NCBI RefSeq assembly: GCF_020447205.1
Contig: NZ_JAJAEL010000008.1
Coordinates: 1-41,481 of the forward strand
Origin: Thalassolituus alkanivorans
GTDB lineage: Bacteria > Pseudomonadota > Gammaproteobacteria > Pseudomonadales > Oceanobacteraceae
DNA: 41,481 nucleotides
Direction: 5' to 3'
In this document: piece after piece, positions 1 to 8,198 of the stretch
Layout of the letters: each line of letters starts with the position of its first letter
Position numbering within the stretch: the first letter of the stretch is position 1
Program-made: the position numbers and the translations under genes
Notes under the pieces: model-generated
Databases searched by the model: none
What the model was told of the DNA's origin: nothing
The model's input: the letters and a program-made list of their open reading frames with translations, nothing else

Positions 1-216
1 TCAGTCTCTGGATGAGCTACAGAAAGATCTGGACGAGTGGCTGGAATATTACAACAATGAACGAACCCATCAGGGTAAAATGTGCTGCGGCCGAACACCA
101 ATGGACACTTTACTGGATGGAAAACGAATCTGGGCAGAAAAGAATTTAACCCAGATGTAACCTGACAGGCACCAGCTTAAAACGGGCGACTGTCAGATCG
201 GGTCTGAACTACTACA
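1..216 (+). mobile_element. IS481-family insertion sequence, right-hand end (left part off-window)
   Basis: The segment carries the last 52 codons of a transposase and 56 bp of non-coding DNA after it. Read on the minus strand, it starts at 216 with TGTAGTAGTTCAGACCCGAT, which I recall as the typical terminal inverted repeat of this family. The boundary at 216 falls inside the tnsA reading frame. The last seven residues of that frame (Cys-Ser-Ser-Ser-Asp-Pro-Ile) and its stop codon are therefore IS-encoded. The other IS end and any target duplication lie outside the window. Confidence 0.75.
2..160 (+). CDS. IS481-family transposase, C-terminal fragment
   Basis: This is the 3' end of an open frame that enters from outside the window and stops at TAA 158-160. 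The 52 visible residues include YYNNERTHQGK followed by CGRTPMDTL. That matches the end of the DDE (rve-type) integrase core of IS481-family transposases, where W-x-YN-x-x-R-x-HQG follows the catalytic Glu. The catalytic residues themselves are off-window, so activity cannot be judged. The frame points into the 3' end of tnsA. Family assignment rests on motif recall; an IS3-type relative is the main alternative. Confidence 0.7.
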   Translation, partial: QSLDELQKDLDEWLEYYNNERTHQGKMCCGRTPMDTLLDGKRIWAEKNLTQM

Positions 217-870
217 GATCATCATCCCGATATCCGGCAATTTTGTTGACTGATAGCGAGATAGATGTGCATGAATCTCAGGAATCATTGCTATCAGTAC
301 TTCCATCGGCTCGGTCAGGCGTGCTGCCGGGTGTAAAAAAATGAGGTTTTTGATGTAGGTCGGTGGAAGATCCCTCTCAGTCACAATCTTCCAGGTGACG
401 TCCTGTTTTTCCCAGTACCGTTGTTCAATTCTCAATTTCTCAAGTGTTCTACTATCCATGAGCGCTTCAAGTGGCTTCACCTGGATTGCTACTTTCTTGA
501 TTGGCCCCATGGCTGATTCCTGCATATCCACAAGGAAGTCTGAGGACATGACATGGGTGTGTCCCGATATTTCAGGGTGGCGAATCCCAAGCTCCTTTGC
601 AATTGCAGTGGTCTCTTCGACATCCAGAGGAAATTGTTCTCTGATATCAACAACAAATGGATTCCATTCGAGCAGAAGAAAGGTGGAAAACTCAAGATCG
701 GATAGTAGGTGGTGTGTGCGTTGCGTCAGGTGCCCGTGCACTCTGTGAGCGCGACCTTGCGAAGGTACATCCCTGACCGTAAGCCAGGGGGAGTAGTTGG
801 CACCATTTCCAAAGCCTCTTTTGGCCTTAAGCCATTGGATGGTGCGCTTGTCCAGTTTCAAGTTGCTCAT
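193..870 (-). pseudogene. tnsA: TnsA-like Tn7 transposon endonuclease, C-terminus replaced by IS
   Basis: TnsA is the endonuclease subunit of the Tn7 transposase. It nicks the 5' ends of the element while TnsB cuts and joins the 3' ends, making transposition cut-and-paste. The 225-residue frame follows Tn7 TnsA closely: PWLTVRDVPS near 28-37, LLSDLE with Glu60, SSDFLVD with Asp111, and VAIQVKP with Gln130 and Lys132. These align with Tn7 catalytic residues E63, D114, Q130 and K132. Tn7 TnsA is about 273 residues. Here native sequence stops near residue 218, where the IS481-type element joins, and seven IS-encoded residues plus a stop follow. The C-terminal part, which in Tn7 contacts TnsC, is therefore partly lost. 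The catalytic domain looks intact, but function as a transposase subunit is doubtful. ATG is at 868-870, just inside the TnsB-site array. Confidence 0.88.
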
Positions 871-917
871 TCTTTGAACGCCTATGGAGATAGCATGACT
901 CTGCCATAGGTGTTCAA

Positions 918-984
918 AGTTACCAACTTTTTTTGTTAGTTACCGACTTTATTTTTCAGTTACCAACTTTATTTTGATGCTACA
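918..984 (-). repeat. Tn7-like right end: three TnsB-type repeats and terminal TGT/ACA
   Basis: Three near-identical copies of AGTTACC(A/G)ACTTTATTTT begin at 918, 938 and 958, a period of exactly 20 bp. On the minus strand each contains AATAAAGT or a close variant, the conserved core of Tn7 TnsB sites. The array ends at 984 with ACA, so the element starts 5'-TGTAGCATC on the minus strand. Tn7 right ends have overlapping TnsB sites next to tnsA, as here. The terminus lies 25 bp from the glmS stop codon. Confidence 0.85.
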
Positions 985-1045
985 CTTTCATTGGCCATGA
1001 TGTTCCCCTTTATTCCACAGTAACCGATTTCGCCAGATTGCGTGG
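985..1045 (-). other. attTn7 target site (glmS 3' end plus 25 bp)
   Basis: The transposon terminus at 984 is followed by 25 bp (985-1009) and then the glmS stop codon. Tn7 family members guided by TnsD/TniQ insert at this distance while the targeting protein binds the conserved last codons of glmS. Bases 985-989 (CTTTC) are the predicted 5-bp target duplication; the other copy should lie beyond the far end of the element, off-window. The coding end of glmS ([12 protein letters not shown]) matches the protein sequence I recall for E. coli GlmS. Confidence 0.8.
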
Positions 1046-2824
1046 CTGGTCAACGTCGGTGCCTTTGATCACGGCAACGTGGTAGCTCAGCAGCTGCAGC
1101 GGCAGGGTGTATAGCACCGGTGCAACGATGTCGTCGCAGTGCGGAACGGCCATCACCTGCATATTGGCCTGCGGGCTGATTTCCGCCGCTTCGTCGGCAA
1201 ACACGTACAGCTCGCCGCCACGGGCGCGCACTTCTTCGATATTCGACTTCAGTTTTTCTACCAGATCGTTATGCGGCGCGACCACGACAATCGGCATTTC
1301 GGCGTCGATCAGTGCCAGCGGGCCGTGTTTCAGTTCCCCGGCGGCGTAGGCTTCGGCGTGGATATAAGAAATTTCTTTCAGCTTCAGCGCACCTTCCATC
1401 GCAATCGGGTACTGGTCACCACGGCCGAGGAACAGGGCGTGGTGCTTCTCGGCAAAATGTTCGGCCAGTTTCTGAATGTCGGTGTTCATCTGCAGTGCTT
1501 TATCGATCAAGCCCGGCAGGCTGGTGAGGGCGTCGGCGATACGCTGTTCGCTGGCTTTATCCATATCACGGCCACGACCCAGTGCCGCGGTCAGCAGCAG
1601 CAGAGCAACCAGCTGGGTGGTGAAGGCTTTGGTGGAGGCCACGCCGATTTCGGCACCGGCACGGGTCATCAGCGCCATATCGGATTCGCGCACCAGTGAA
1701 GAGCCGGGCACGTTACAGACGGTCAGTGTTTTGCTGAAGCCCAGTTCTTTACCCAGACGCAGGGCGGCCAGAGTGTCGGCGGTTTCGCCACTCTGGGAAA
1801 TGGTGACCAGCAGGCTGTTGGGGCGCACCACGGATTTGCGGTAACGGAATTCCGAGGCGATCTCGATATTACAGGCCACACCGGCAATATCTTCGATCCA
1901 GTAGCGGGCGGTCATACCAGCGTGATAACTGGTGCCGCAGGCGATGATCTGTACCTGCTCGATACCGCTCAGATCGCCCAGTGCTTCGAGGTTCAGCTGG
2001 CCGTTAAACAGGCGGCCTTCGAGGGTATTGGCAATGGCCTGCGGCTGTTCGTAGATTTCTTTCAGCATGTAGTGGCGGAATTCGCCTTTGTCACCGGCAT
2101 CGTGTTCGACGGTGCTTTCGTGGGCTTCGCGTTCAACGGCGTTGTTGTCACGATCGTAAACGCTGACGCCGTCGCGGCGGATCTCGGCTACGTCACCTTC
2201 TTCGAGGAACGCGAATTTGCGTGTCACCGGCAGCAGGGCCAGCTGGTCAGACGCCACAAAGTGCTCACCAATACCAAAACCAATCACCAGCGGGCTGCCG
2301 GAACGGGCGACGATCATATGCTCTGGCTGCTGGCGCTCGATCACTACCATGCCGTAAGCGCCGTGAAGCTGGCTGCGGGCGGCCATAACGGCGGCCAGCA
2401 GCGAGTCGGCGCTTTTCAGTTCGCGCTCGACCAGATGCGCAATCACTTCGGTATCGGTCTGCGAGGTAAACACATAACCCTGAGCCTGCAGTTCGCGGCG
2501 CAGGGTTTCGTGGTTTTCGATGATGCCGTTATGCACCACGGCGATGTCGCCGGAAATATGCGGGTGGGCGTTGGCTTCGGACGGTTCACCGTGGGTCGCC
2601 CAGCGGGTGTGGGCGATGCCGGTGCCGCCCGGCAGCGGGTCGGCTTTGACCGCATCGGCCAGTGCCTGAACCTTACCCAGACGACGCAGGCGTTTCAGTT
2701 CGGCCTGATCATTAATGATCGCCAGACCGGCGGAATCGTAACCGCGGTATTCCAGACGCTTTAAACCTTCGAGCAGGATTTCCGCCACATCACGTTGCGC
2801 TACCGCGCCGACAATGCCACACAT
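1010..2824 (-). CDS. glmS: Glutamine--fructose-6-phosphate aminotransferase (isomerizing)
   Basis: GlmS makes glucosamine-6-phosphate from fructose-6-phosphate and glutamine, the first step toward UDP-GlcNAc for peptidoglycan and LPS. The 604 residues (E. coli 609) begin MCGIVGAV with the N-terminal nucleophile Cys2. The class II glutaminase motifs RGYDSAG, TRWATHG and HNGIIEN follow. Two SIS sugar-isomerase domains come next, with ACGTSYHAG and SQSGETADT. The C-terminus [15 protein letters not shown] holds the catalytic Lys of the isomerase. ATG lies 3 bp after the glmR stop, so the two are co-transcribed. Its 3' end is the Tn7 attachment site, occupied here. No ribozyme or long leader is possible given the tight junction with glmR. 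Confidence 0.98.
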   Translation of the reverse strand: MCGIVGAVAQRDVAEILLEGLKRLEYRGYDSAGLAIINDQAELKRLRRLGKVQALADAVKADPLPGGTGIAHTRWATHGEPSEANAHPHISGDIAVVHNGIIENHETLRRELQAQGYVFTSQTDTEVIAHLVERELKSADSLLAAVMAARSQLHGAYGMVVIERQQPEHMIVARSGSPLVIGFGIGEHFVASDQLALLPVTRKFAFLEEGDVAEIRRDGVSVYDRDNNAVEREAHESTVEHDAGDKGEFRHYMLKEIYEQPQAIANTLEGRLFNGQLNLEALGDLSGIEQVQIIACGTSYHAGMTARYWIEDIAGVACNIEIASEFRYRKSVVRPNSLLVTISQSGETADTLAALRLGKELGFSKTLTVCNVPGSSLVRESDMALMTRAGAEIGVASTKAFTTQLVALLLLTAALGRGRDMDKASEQRIADALTSLPGLIDKALQMNTDIQKLAEHFAEKHHALFLGRGDQYPIAMEGALKLKEISYIHAEAYAAGELKHGPLALIDAEMPIVVVAPHNDLVEKLKSNIEEVRARGGELYVFADEAAEISPQANMQVMAVPHCDDIVAPVLYTLPLQLLSYHVAVIKGTDVDQPRNLAKSVTVE

Positions 2825-2827
2825 TTT

Positions 2828-3634
2828 TTATTCTCCGTTGTCTGGCGCTGCGATGATTACGCGCACGCCCTGTTGTTCGATTAATGTCTGTTGCTCAGTG
2901 CTGAGCCGGTCATCGGTAATCAGGATATTGACCGCTGACCAGGGTAATTCGAGGTTGGGGATGCGCCGCCCGACCTTGTCGGCTTCGGCCAGTACAATCA
3001 CTTCGCGCGCCGCTTCGGCCATCACCCGGCTTAAGCCCAGCAGCTCGTTAAAGGTGGTGGTGCCGCGTTCGAGGTCGATACCGTCGCAGCCGATAAACAG
3101 CTGGTCGAAGTCGTAAGAGCGCAGCACCTGTTCGGCAATCTGGCCCTGAAAGGACTCGGAATGGGCATCCCAGGTGCCGCCGCTGAGCAGCAGCGTGGGC
3201 TCGTTTTCCAGCTCGCGCACGGCGTTGGCAACGTTCAGCGAGTTGGTCATCACCACCAGGCCACGTTTGCTCTGCAACTCAGGAATCAGTGCGGCGGTGG
3301 TACTGCCGAAATCGATAATGATGCGGTTATGGTCGCGGATACAGCTGGCGGCGGCGCGGGCAATTGCCTGCTTTCGTTTCGAAACTTTCTGTTGAGCAGG
3401 ACTCTGACCATCATCCGTGCCCGCAGGTTCACTCATCAGCTCGCTTGGCAGCGGAATTGCGCCACCGTAGCGGCGCAGCAGCAGGCCGCTTTGCTCAAGA
3501 GTCGCAAGGTCTTTGCGGATGGTGACTTCGGAGGTATCAAAACGCCGCGCCAGTTCTTCGACCTGTACCTGACCGTGCTTGCTCAGCTGGCTGAGAATGC
3601 CGTGGCGGCGTTGTACCGTATTGCGTTTTGGCAT
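2828..3634 (-). CDS. glmR: DeoR-family regulator upstream of glmS (GlmR-like)
   Basis: The 268-residue protein has an N-terminal DeoR-type winged helix-turn-helix at about residues 8-60, with VEELARRFDTSEVTIRKDL then GLLLRRYGGAI. A DeoRC sugar-phosphate sensor domain follows, with IDFGSTTAALIPEL and later FIGCDGID. Pseudomonads carry a DeoR-family gene called glmR directly before glmS, and the 3-bp spacing to glmS supports the same role. The effector is probably an amino-sugar or hexose phosphate. Palindromic TTTCG-N-CGAAA sequences occur just upstream of its start and inside the gene, and may be operators. The paralogous regulators AgaR and GlpR are the alternative if context is ignored. Confidence 0.85.
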   Translation of the reverse strand: MPKRNTVQRRHGILSQLSKHGQVQVEELARRFDTSEVTIRKDLATLEQSGLLLRRYGGAIPLPSELMSEPAGTDDGQSPAQQKVSKRKQAIARAAASCIRDHNRIIIDFGSTTAALIPELQSKRGLVVMTNSLNVANAVRELENEPTLLLSGGTWDAHSESFQGQIAEQVLRSYDFDQLFIGCDGIDLERGTTTFNELLGLSRVMAEAAREVIVLAEADKVGRRIPNLELPWSAVNILITDDRLSTEQQTLIEQQGVRVIIAAPDNGE

Positions 3635-3641
3635 CGCTATG

Positions 3642-3654
3642 TTTCGAATCGAAA
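3642..3654. promoter_or_regulatory. Candidate DeoR-type operator upstream of glmR
   Basis: TTTCGAATCGAAA is a near-perfect palindrome beginning 8 bp before the glmR start codon. DeoR-family proteins such as GlpR and AgaR bind TTTCG/CGAAA-type repeats. A sister sequence, TTTCGTTTCGAAA, sits at 3372-3384 inside glmR, 270 bp away. Assignment is inference from motif shape and position. Confidence 0.4.
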
Positions 3655-3730
3655 GATTTGACGCGGGAATTTATCAGAGCGAAAGAAAAGATCAATAGTA
3701 ATAGCCAGATTTCTGCCATTGTGGCGCTAT

Positions 3731-3755
3731 CTGTCAGGGCTATCAGCCCTGACAG
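3731..3755 (-). terminator. Hairpin overlapping the diguanylate cyclase stop codon
   Basis: An 11-bp perfect inverted repeat, CTGTCAGGGCT and AGCCCTGACAG, has a 3-base loop and spans the stop codon of the minus-strand GGDEF gene. No T-run follows, so it may protect the 3' end or act as a weak terminator rather than a classical one. Confidence 0.4.
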
Positions 3756-5398
3756 ATACGGTTACGGCCTTCGTTTTTGGCCTGATACAGCGCTTTGTCG
3801 GCACGATCGAAAACGGCGTCCGGTGATTCCAGTGCATGAAACTCACTGACACCAAAGGACATGGTGATAGGAACCCGTTCTTTCTTGAAGTTGAACGGGC
3901 TGTTTTCGATTTTGGCGCGCAGCTTCTCGGCGGCAATCATCGCATCGGCGGTATTGGTTTCCGGCATCAGGATGACAAATTCTTCACCGCCGTAGCGGGC
4001 GATAAAATCGACATCGCGCAGGTTTTTGCGCAATGAGCGGGCGATCAGTTGCAGCACTTTATCACCGGCCAGGTGGCCATAATTATCGTTGATGCGTTTG
4101 AAGTGATCGACATCACCCACGACCAAAGCCAGCGAACCCCCATAGCGGTTGCGGCGCAGCAGCTCTTCCGCCAGACGCGCCTGATAGGCATCACGGTTGG
4201 GCAGGCCGGTGAGGTTATCGTGGGTGGCGCGGCGCTTCTGTTCTTCGATGGCAACCCGGCTTTCGGTGACTTCTTTTTCCATTTCGCTCAGCCGCGCCTG
4301 CAGCATTTCCAGCCTGGCGGCGAGGCGTTCTTCGCGCTCTTCTTCTTCCTTCTGATATTTCTCCATCGCCTGCACGATCATGGTCAGGTGATCACGCACA
4401 CTGACGCCCAGCTCGCCGAGATCGCCGGAGCCGGTGACTACCGAGCGGATATCGGCAATCTGGTCGCGCACCATGCTGTCGAGATCAAGGCGGGCGCGCT
4501 TGCGCTCCAGTTGTCCCTGGCTGGCTTCACTGACCAGTATCTGAATGGCTTTCAGGCGCTGATCGAGGCTTTGCAGAAACTGCTCCAGCTCGGTCTGGCT
4601 GTTGCCCAGACACTCAAGCAGGAATTCGGTGGTGTCTTCCAGCAGAGGCACCAGTTCATACCAGTTCAGACCTTCCTGCAGACGGTTTTGCAGATTCAGG
4701 GCCGTATGGTTCAGGCGGTCAGGAATTACCAGTTGTGACAGCAGGTTGAGCAGGGTTTCAGAGACTTCCTGAGCGATATGAGAAAAGCCCGGTTCAGATT
4801 CCGGATGGTCGTCATGTTCTGCATCGCTGTCAGAAACAATATTGTTATCGTCACCTTCATCGCTGCTGTCGCTGGGCTTAAACCAGCGCTGCCACCATTT
4901 GCTGCTGCGCTGTTCTTCAAAGCCTTCGAGGGTGGCAATTTCACCTAAGATCTGAATCCAGCTCTGCAGCTGGTTGATGTAGCCGGACCAGCTTAGCAGC
5001 TCATTTGCAGCACCTTTGCGGATTTCTCGGATGCGTTTCAGCAGTGGTTTGGGCAGTGGGCACAGGCTCAGTTTTTCGGCGGTGTCTGCCAGTTGTCCCA
5101 ACAGCACTTCGGCCTGGGCGGTGTTCTGTTCTTCAAAACGTTTGACGGCCCGCTCCAGCTCATCCATTACCCGGTTCATGCCATTGGCGCCGGGTTTCAG
5201 GGCTTCGCGCAGATCGTTCAGTGATTTGTCGACACCGGCAGCCTGGCCTTCAGCCAGCAGGGATACCATGACCAGGCCACGGCGCATCTGGTCGTGCTGT
5301 TGTTCTGAAGAGTTTTTGAGTTTCTCGTGGCTGTCTAACAGGTCGAGATATTTGTCGCGCCAGCGCCGGGCGGAATCCGACCCTGTTCCCTCTGCCAT
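3743..5398 (-). CDS. Diguanylate cyclase with N-terminal helical domain (DgcH-like)
   Basis: The 551-residue protein ends in a GGDEF domain that should make cyclic di-GMP from two GTP. The active-site loop is GGEEF at about 470-474, preceded five residues earlier by RDVD at 461-464, a product-inhibition I-site (RxxD). The GGDEF domain opens with HDNLTGLPNRDAY. The first 370 residues are charged and mainly helical, with an EEEEREERLAARLEML-type coiled coil just before the catalytic domain. No membrane segment or signal peptide is seen, so it is probably cytosolic and activated by dimerisation. A GGDEF gene precedes the same EEP-dsbA-cytochrome c4 block in Pseudomonas aeruginosa (DgcH, PA5487, from memory). 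Orthology by synteny is inference. Confidence 0.9.
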   Translation of the reverse strand: MAEGTGSDSARRWRDKYLDLLDSHEKLKNSSEQQHDQMRRGLVMVSLLAEGQAAGVDKSLNDLREALKPGANGMNRVMDELERAVKRFEEQNTAQAEVLLGQLADTAEKLSLCPLPKPLLKRIREIRKGAANELLSWSGYINQLQSWIQILGEIATLEGFEEQRSSKWWQRWFKPSDSSDEGDDNNIVSDSDAEHDDHPESEPGFSHIAQEVSETLLNLLSQLVIPDRLNHTALNLQNRLQEGLNWYELVPLLEDTTEFLLECLGNSQTELEQFLQSLDQRLKAIQILVSEASQGQLERKRARLDLDSMVRDQIADIRSVVTGSGDLGELGVSVRDHLTMIVQAMEKYQKEEEEREERLAARLEMLQARLSEMEKEVTESRVAIEEQKRRATHDNLTGLPNRDAYQARLAEELLRRNRYGGSLALVVGDVDHFKRINDNYGHLAGDKVLQLIARSLRKNLRDVDFIARYGGEEFVILMPETNTADAMIAAEKLRAKIENSPFNFKKERVPITMSFGVSEFHALESPDAVFDRADKALYQAKNEGRNRICQG

Positions 5399-5460
5399 GT
5401 TGCGTCCTCGGGTTACTTCTATTGGTGGGCTTTGAAAATAGTCAGGCTAAGTATAGGTAA

Positions 5461-5476
5461 GGCAACCGAAGTTGCC
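5461..5476 (-). terminator. Short UUCG-tetraloop hairpin between EEP gene and GGDEF gene
   Basis: On the minus strand GGCAAC-TTCG-GTTGCC forms a 6-bp stem with a stable UUCG loop, followed by TTACC. It lies downstream of the EEP gene and upstream of the diguanylate cyclase. There is no proper T-run, so it is a weak candidate. Confidence 0.3.
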
Positions 5477-5512
5477 GCGCCGGATGGCGGAAAAATCATG
5501 ACCGGCGTCAGC

Positions 5513-6301
5513 TTATCCGGGCAGGACAATCTCGGCGGCAACGGGCAAATGGTCCGACTGCGGATGATCAATAACGGCGATGCGCTTCAGCTCAATATTG
5601 TCGCTTAACAGTATGTGATCAAGCCCGCGGCTGGGCTGCCAGCTGGGGTAGGTCGGCAGGTGTTGTTCCAGCCGGTGCAGTGCCAGCCGCTTCAGCGGAC
5701 TCTGATGCAGCAGGATTTCACTCTCCTGATTGAGGTCGCCCATGATTACCAGCCGCCGCGCATCGGCCACCAGATCGCAGAGAAAATCGAGCTGGCTGAA
5801 CTGTGTGCGTTTGCCCAGTGCCAGATGCGTGATGGCAACCACCAGTTCCTGCTCGCCTTCACCGAAACGCAACAGCATTACGCCGCGTCCGGGTAGCAGG
5901 CCGGGCAGTGCATGTTGCTCCACCCGTGCCGCCGGCAGTCGTGTCAGTAAACCATTGCTGTGTTGTGCCAGCTTGCCCAGATTGCGGTTGATTTGCTGAT
6001 ACCAGTGCGGGAAGCAGGCTTCCCGTGCCAGACGTTCGACCTGATTTTCCTGGCTGCTGCGCCAGCTGCCACCATCGGCTTCCTGCAGGGCAACAATATC
6101 GAAGGGGCTGATTAACTGTGCAATCTGGCTTAATGCCCAGTCGCGTTCACGGCAGGGTAATAAATGCTGCCAGCTGCGTAACAGATAGTGGTGATAGCCG
6201 CCGGTCTGAATGCCGACCTGCATATTGAAGGAGAGTAAACGAAGGGTGTCAGCGGCACGGGGTGCCGCTGTGAATTCCTGCAGAGTGCAGAAATGGGTCA
6301 T
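5513..6301 (-). CDS. Endonuclease/exonuclease/phosphatase-family protein
   Basis: The 262 residues have the landmarks of the EEP metal-dependent hydrolase fold: LSFNMQVG near 24, VALQEADG (metal-binding Glu), VIMGDLNQESE (Asp and Asn) and a C-terminal SDHLPV. The family includes DNases, sphingomyelinases and phosphatases, so the substrate cannot be named. There is no signal peptide, suggesting a cytosolic enzyme. ATG lies 1 bp after the dsbA stop, so the two are translationally coupled. The same pairing with dsbA occurs in pseudomonads, but its meaning is not known to me. Confidence 0.88.
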   Translation of the reverse strand: MTHFCTLQEFTAAPRAADTLRLLSFNMQVGIQTGGYHHYLLRSWQHLLPCRERDWALSQIAQLISPFDIVALQEADGGSWRSSQENQVERLAREACFPHWYQQINRNLGKLAQHSNGLLTRLPAARVEQHALPGLLPGRGVMLLRFGEGEQELVVAITHLALGKRTQFSQLDFLCDLVADARRLVIMGDLNQESEILLHQSPLKRLALHRLEQHLPTYPSWQPSRGLDHILLSDNIELKRIAVIDHPQSDHLPVAAEIVLPG

Positions 6302-6302
6302 G

Positions 6303-6950
6303 TTACTTGCCGGACAGTGCTGCGCGCTCTTTGGCGATCAGGTAGTCAGCAACGTTGAGCATTTTGTCCTGGCCGCCGGCTGAAGTGGCGTCGATTATGT
6401 ATTTGCCCTGTACGATCAGTGCCGGTACGCCGGAGATCTGGAACGCGCGGATACGCTGATCACCCTGCTTCATACGGCTTTTCACGGTGAAAGACTCATA
6501 CGCTTTATCGAAATCAGCAGCTTTTACACCAGCTTTGGCGACCAGAAAATCGCGCTGATCATCACGGTCCAGCAGACGCTGACGTTCAACATGGATGGCT
6601 TTGAAAATATCGCCGTGTACCTGATCCAGTACGCCCAGCACATCCGCTACATAATAGAACTGTGCGTGGGACACCCAGGCGCGGCCAAACATGGCAGGAA
6701 CGCCTTCAAAGGCAACGTCGGCCGGCAGGTTTTTCTTCCATGGAGTGATGATGTCTTCGAGGTGGAAACAGTGCGGGCAGCCATACCAGAAAGCTTCTTC
6801 GACATGCACTTTGCCATCGGCCAGCACAGGTACCGGCTCGGCCAGTACTTTATATTCTTTACCGGCTTCGTATTCTGCAGCCTGGGCGCTGGCGCTGGCG
6901 CTGATCAGCAATACAGCGGCTGCCATCCATTTGGTTACCTGTGACAACAT
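6303..6950 (-). CDS. dsbA: Periplasmic thiol:disulfide oxidoreductase DsbA
   Basis: DsbA introduces disulfide bonds into proteins arriving in the periplasm and is reoxidised by DsbB. The 215-residue precursor starts with a signal peptide (cleavage predicted after ASAQA near residue 25). The redox motif is Cys58-Pro-His-Cys61 in FWYGCPHCFHLE, and the cis-Pro loop is SGVPALIV. The length fits the family (E. coli 208). It begins an operon with the EEP gene. The two cytochromes encoded just upstream have their own terminator between them and dsbA. Confidence 0.97.
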   Translation of the reverse strand: MLSQVTKWMAAAVLLISASASAQAAEYEAGKEYKVLAEPVPVLADGKVHVEEAFWYGCPHCFHLEDIITPWKKNLPADVAFEGVPAMFGRAWVSHAQFYYVADVLGVLDQVHGDIFKAIHVERQRLLDRDDQRDFLVAKAGVKAADFDKAYESFTVKSRMKQGDQRIRAFQISGVPALIVQGKYIIDATSAGGQDKMLNVADYLIAKERAALSGK

Positions 6951-7064
6951 GGGTTACTCCATTCTTATTAATCAGATTTTGTTAGACGCATTTTTGCATA
7001 AAGGTTCGGTATCGCCCACCGTCAAAATGCAAAGACGGGTCAAGGGGCTGTGCGCTGCAGGCAT

Positions 7065-7098
7065 AAAAAAAGGTGGCCGAGGCCACCTTCTTTTTTTA
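7065..7098 (-). terminator. Intrinsic terminator after cytochrome c4 gene
   Basis: AAGGTGGCC-GA-GGCCACCTT is a 9-bp perfect stem flanked by A7 and T7 runs, so it can work in both directions. On the minus strand it ends the cytochrome c5-c4 transcript before dsbA. Confidence 0.9.
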
Positions 7099-7106
7099 TC
7101 TGCGGA

Positions 7107-7712
7107 TTAACGCAGACCCTGAATGTACGAAGACACTGCTTCGATTTCAGTGGTATGCAGGCGATAAGCGATATCGCGCATCATGCGGGTATCACCATCA
7201 TTGGTGCGCTGGTTCATGCTGAATGCAGTCAGCTGAGCCTGGGTGTAGGCATCGTGCTGACCAGCAAGGCGTGGGAAGCCAGCGGCTTCGATACCTTTAC
7301 CGTCAGGACCGTGGCATGCCAGACAAGCCGGAACGCCTTTGCTTTCGATACCGGCGCGGTAGATACGCTGGCCCAGTTCAACCAGTTCTTCTTTTGCGCC
7401 ACCAGTAGTTGGCACCTGAGCACTGAAGTAAGCAGCCAGATCAGCAATATCGGTATCGCTCAGGCCGGTAACGAAAGGAGCCATTGACGGAACCTGACGA
7501 TTACCATCGCGGATATCTTTGATCTGTTTGATCAGATAACGCTCACCCTGGCCTGCAATTTTCGGGAAAGTTGGTGCAAGACTGTTACCGTCGGCACCGT
7601 GGCAGGCCGCACAGGTAGCAGATTTTGCTTTACCGGCTTCAGCATCACCGGCGTGAGCAACGGACATCAGTCCGGCAGAAACGATCAGGCTAATCAACAG
7701 GTTTTTCATCAT
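7107..7712 (-). CDS. Diheme cytochrome c4
   Basis: Cytochrome c4 is a periplasmic two-heme electron carrier that can feed terminal oxidases. The 201-residue precursor has a signal peptide (cleavage after SVAHA, about residue 21). Two CxxCH heme sites are present, CAACH at 34-38 and CLACH at 130-134, in two homologous halves each starting with an AGxAK- or GxRIY-type helix. Axial Met candidates are in PSMAPF and NQRTNDGDTRMM. It follows the c5 gene by 45 bp and shares its transcript. The counterpart beside dsbA in Pseudomonas is cc4. Confidence 0.94.
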   Translation of the reverse strand: MMKNLLISLIVSAGLMSVAHAGDAEAGKAKSATCAACHGADGNSLAPTFPKIAGQGERYLIKQIKDIRDGNRQVPSMAPFVTGLSDTDIADLAAYFSAQVPTTGGAKEELVELGQRIYRAGIESKGVPACLACHGPDGKGIEAAGFPRLAGQHDAYTQAQLTAFSMNQRTNDGDTRMMRDIAYRLHTTEIEAVSSYIQGLR

Positions 7713-7757
7713 CAGGTCCAGGTTGTATGTGAATTCGTCTACTACTCAGGGGCGCGC

Positions 7758-8057
7758 TTACTTGGGCGCTGCCATGTAGTTGATCAGTTGTTTGTACTGG
7801 TCAGCAGTACAGTCCATGCACAGGCCGCGTGGCGGCATGGCATTCAAGCCGTTGGTGACGCTGGTTATCAGAGCATCCATACCTTTAGCCATACGAGGCT
7901 CCCAGGCGGCCTTATCAAAGGATTTCGGTGCACCGGCAACTCCCATTGAGTGGCATGCGTTGCAGGTCTGCTGGTATTTAGCCGCTACGTCGAAGGCCTG
8001 AACATTTGCACTCATCGCTGCGGTTACAGCAGCCATCACCGCTAATTTTTTAATCAT
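7758..8057 (-). CDS. Monoheme cytochrome c5-type protein
   Basis: The 99-residue precursor has a signal peptide ending near ANVQA (residue 21) and one heme site, Cys32-Asn-Ala-Cys35-His36. Later it carries the c5 hallmark NAMPPRGLCMDC, with axial Met74 and a disulfide pair Cys80/Cys83. The mature protein of about 78 residues fits a small periplasmic electron carrier. It is the first gene of the c5-c4 unit and is divergent from engB, so the 141-bp gap holds both promoters. Exact redox partners are unknown. Confidence 0.92.
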   Translation of the reverse strand: MIKKLAVMAAVTAAMSANVQAFDVAAKYQQTCNACHSMGVAGAPKSFDKAAWEPRMAKGMDALITSVTNGLNAMPPRGLCMDCTADQYKQLINYMAAPK

Positions 8058-8198
8058 AGGAGTCTCTCTCTGATTGCATGTTTTAGATGGTTAAAACAGC
8101 TTAGCCCCGGACTCATCGCCCTGTGATAGAATGGGTGCGTCATCCAAAGGCCAAGCATTATATAACATTAATTTCCGGACGGTCATTACGTTTACCCC

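Noticed and set aside
1139..2764. Long open frames on the plus strand opposite glmS (1139-1699 and 1922-2764)
   Set aside because: They mirror codon bias of glmS on the opposite strand, have no family features and no ribosome sites; glmS is unambiguous.
1010..3634. glmS ribozyme or other riboswitch upstream of glmS
   Set aside because: glmR ends 3 bp before glmS, leaving no leader; such ribozymes are also a Gram-positive feature.
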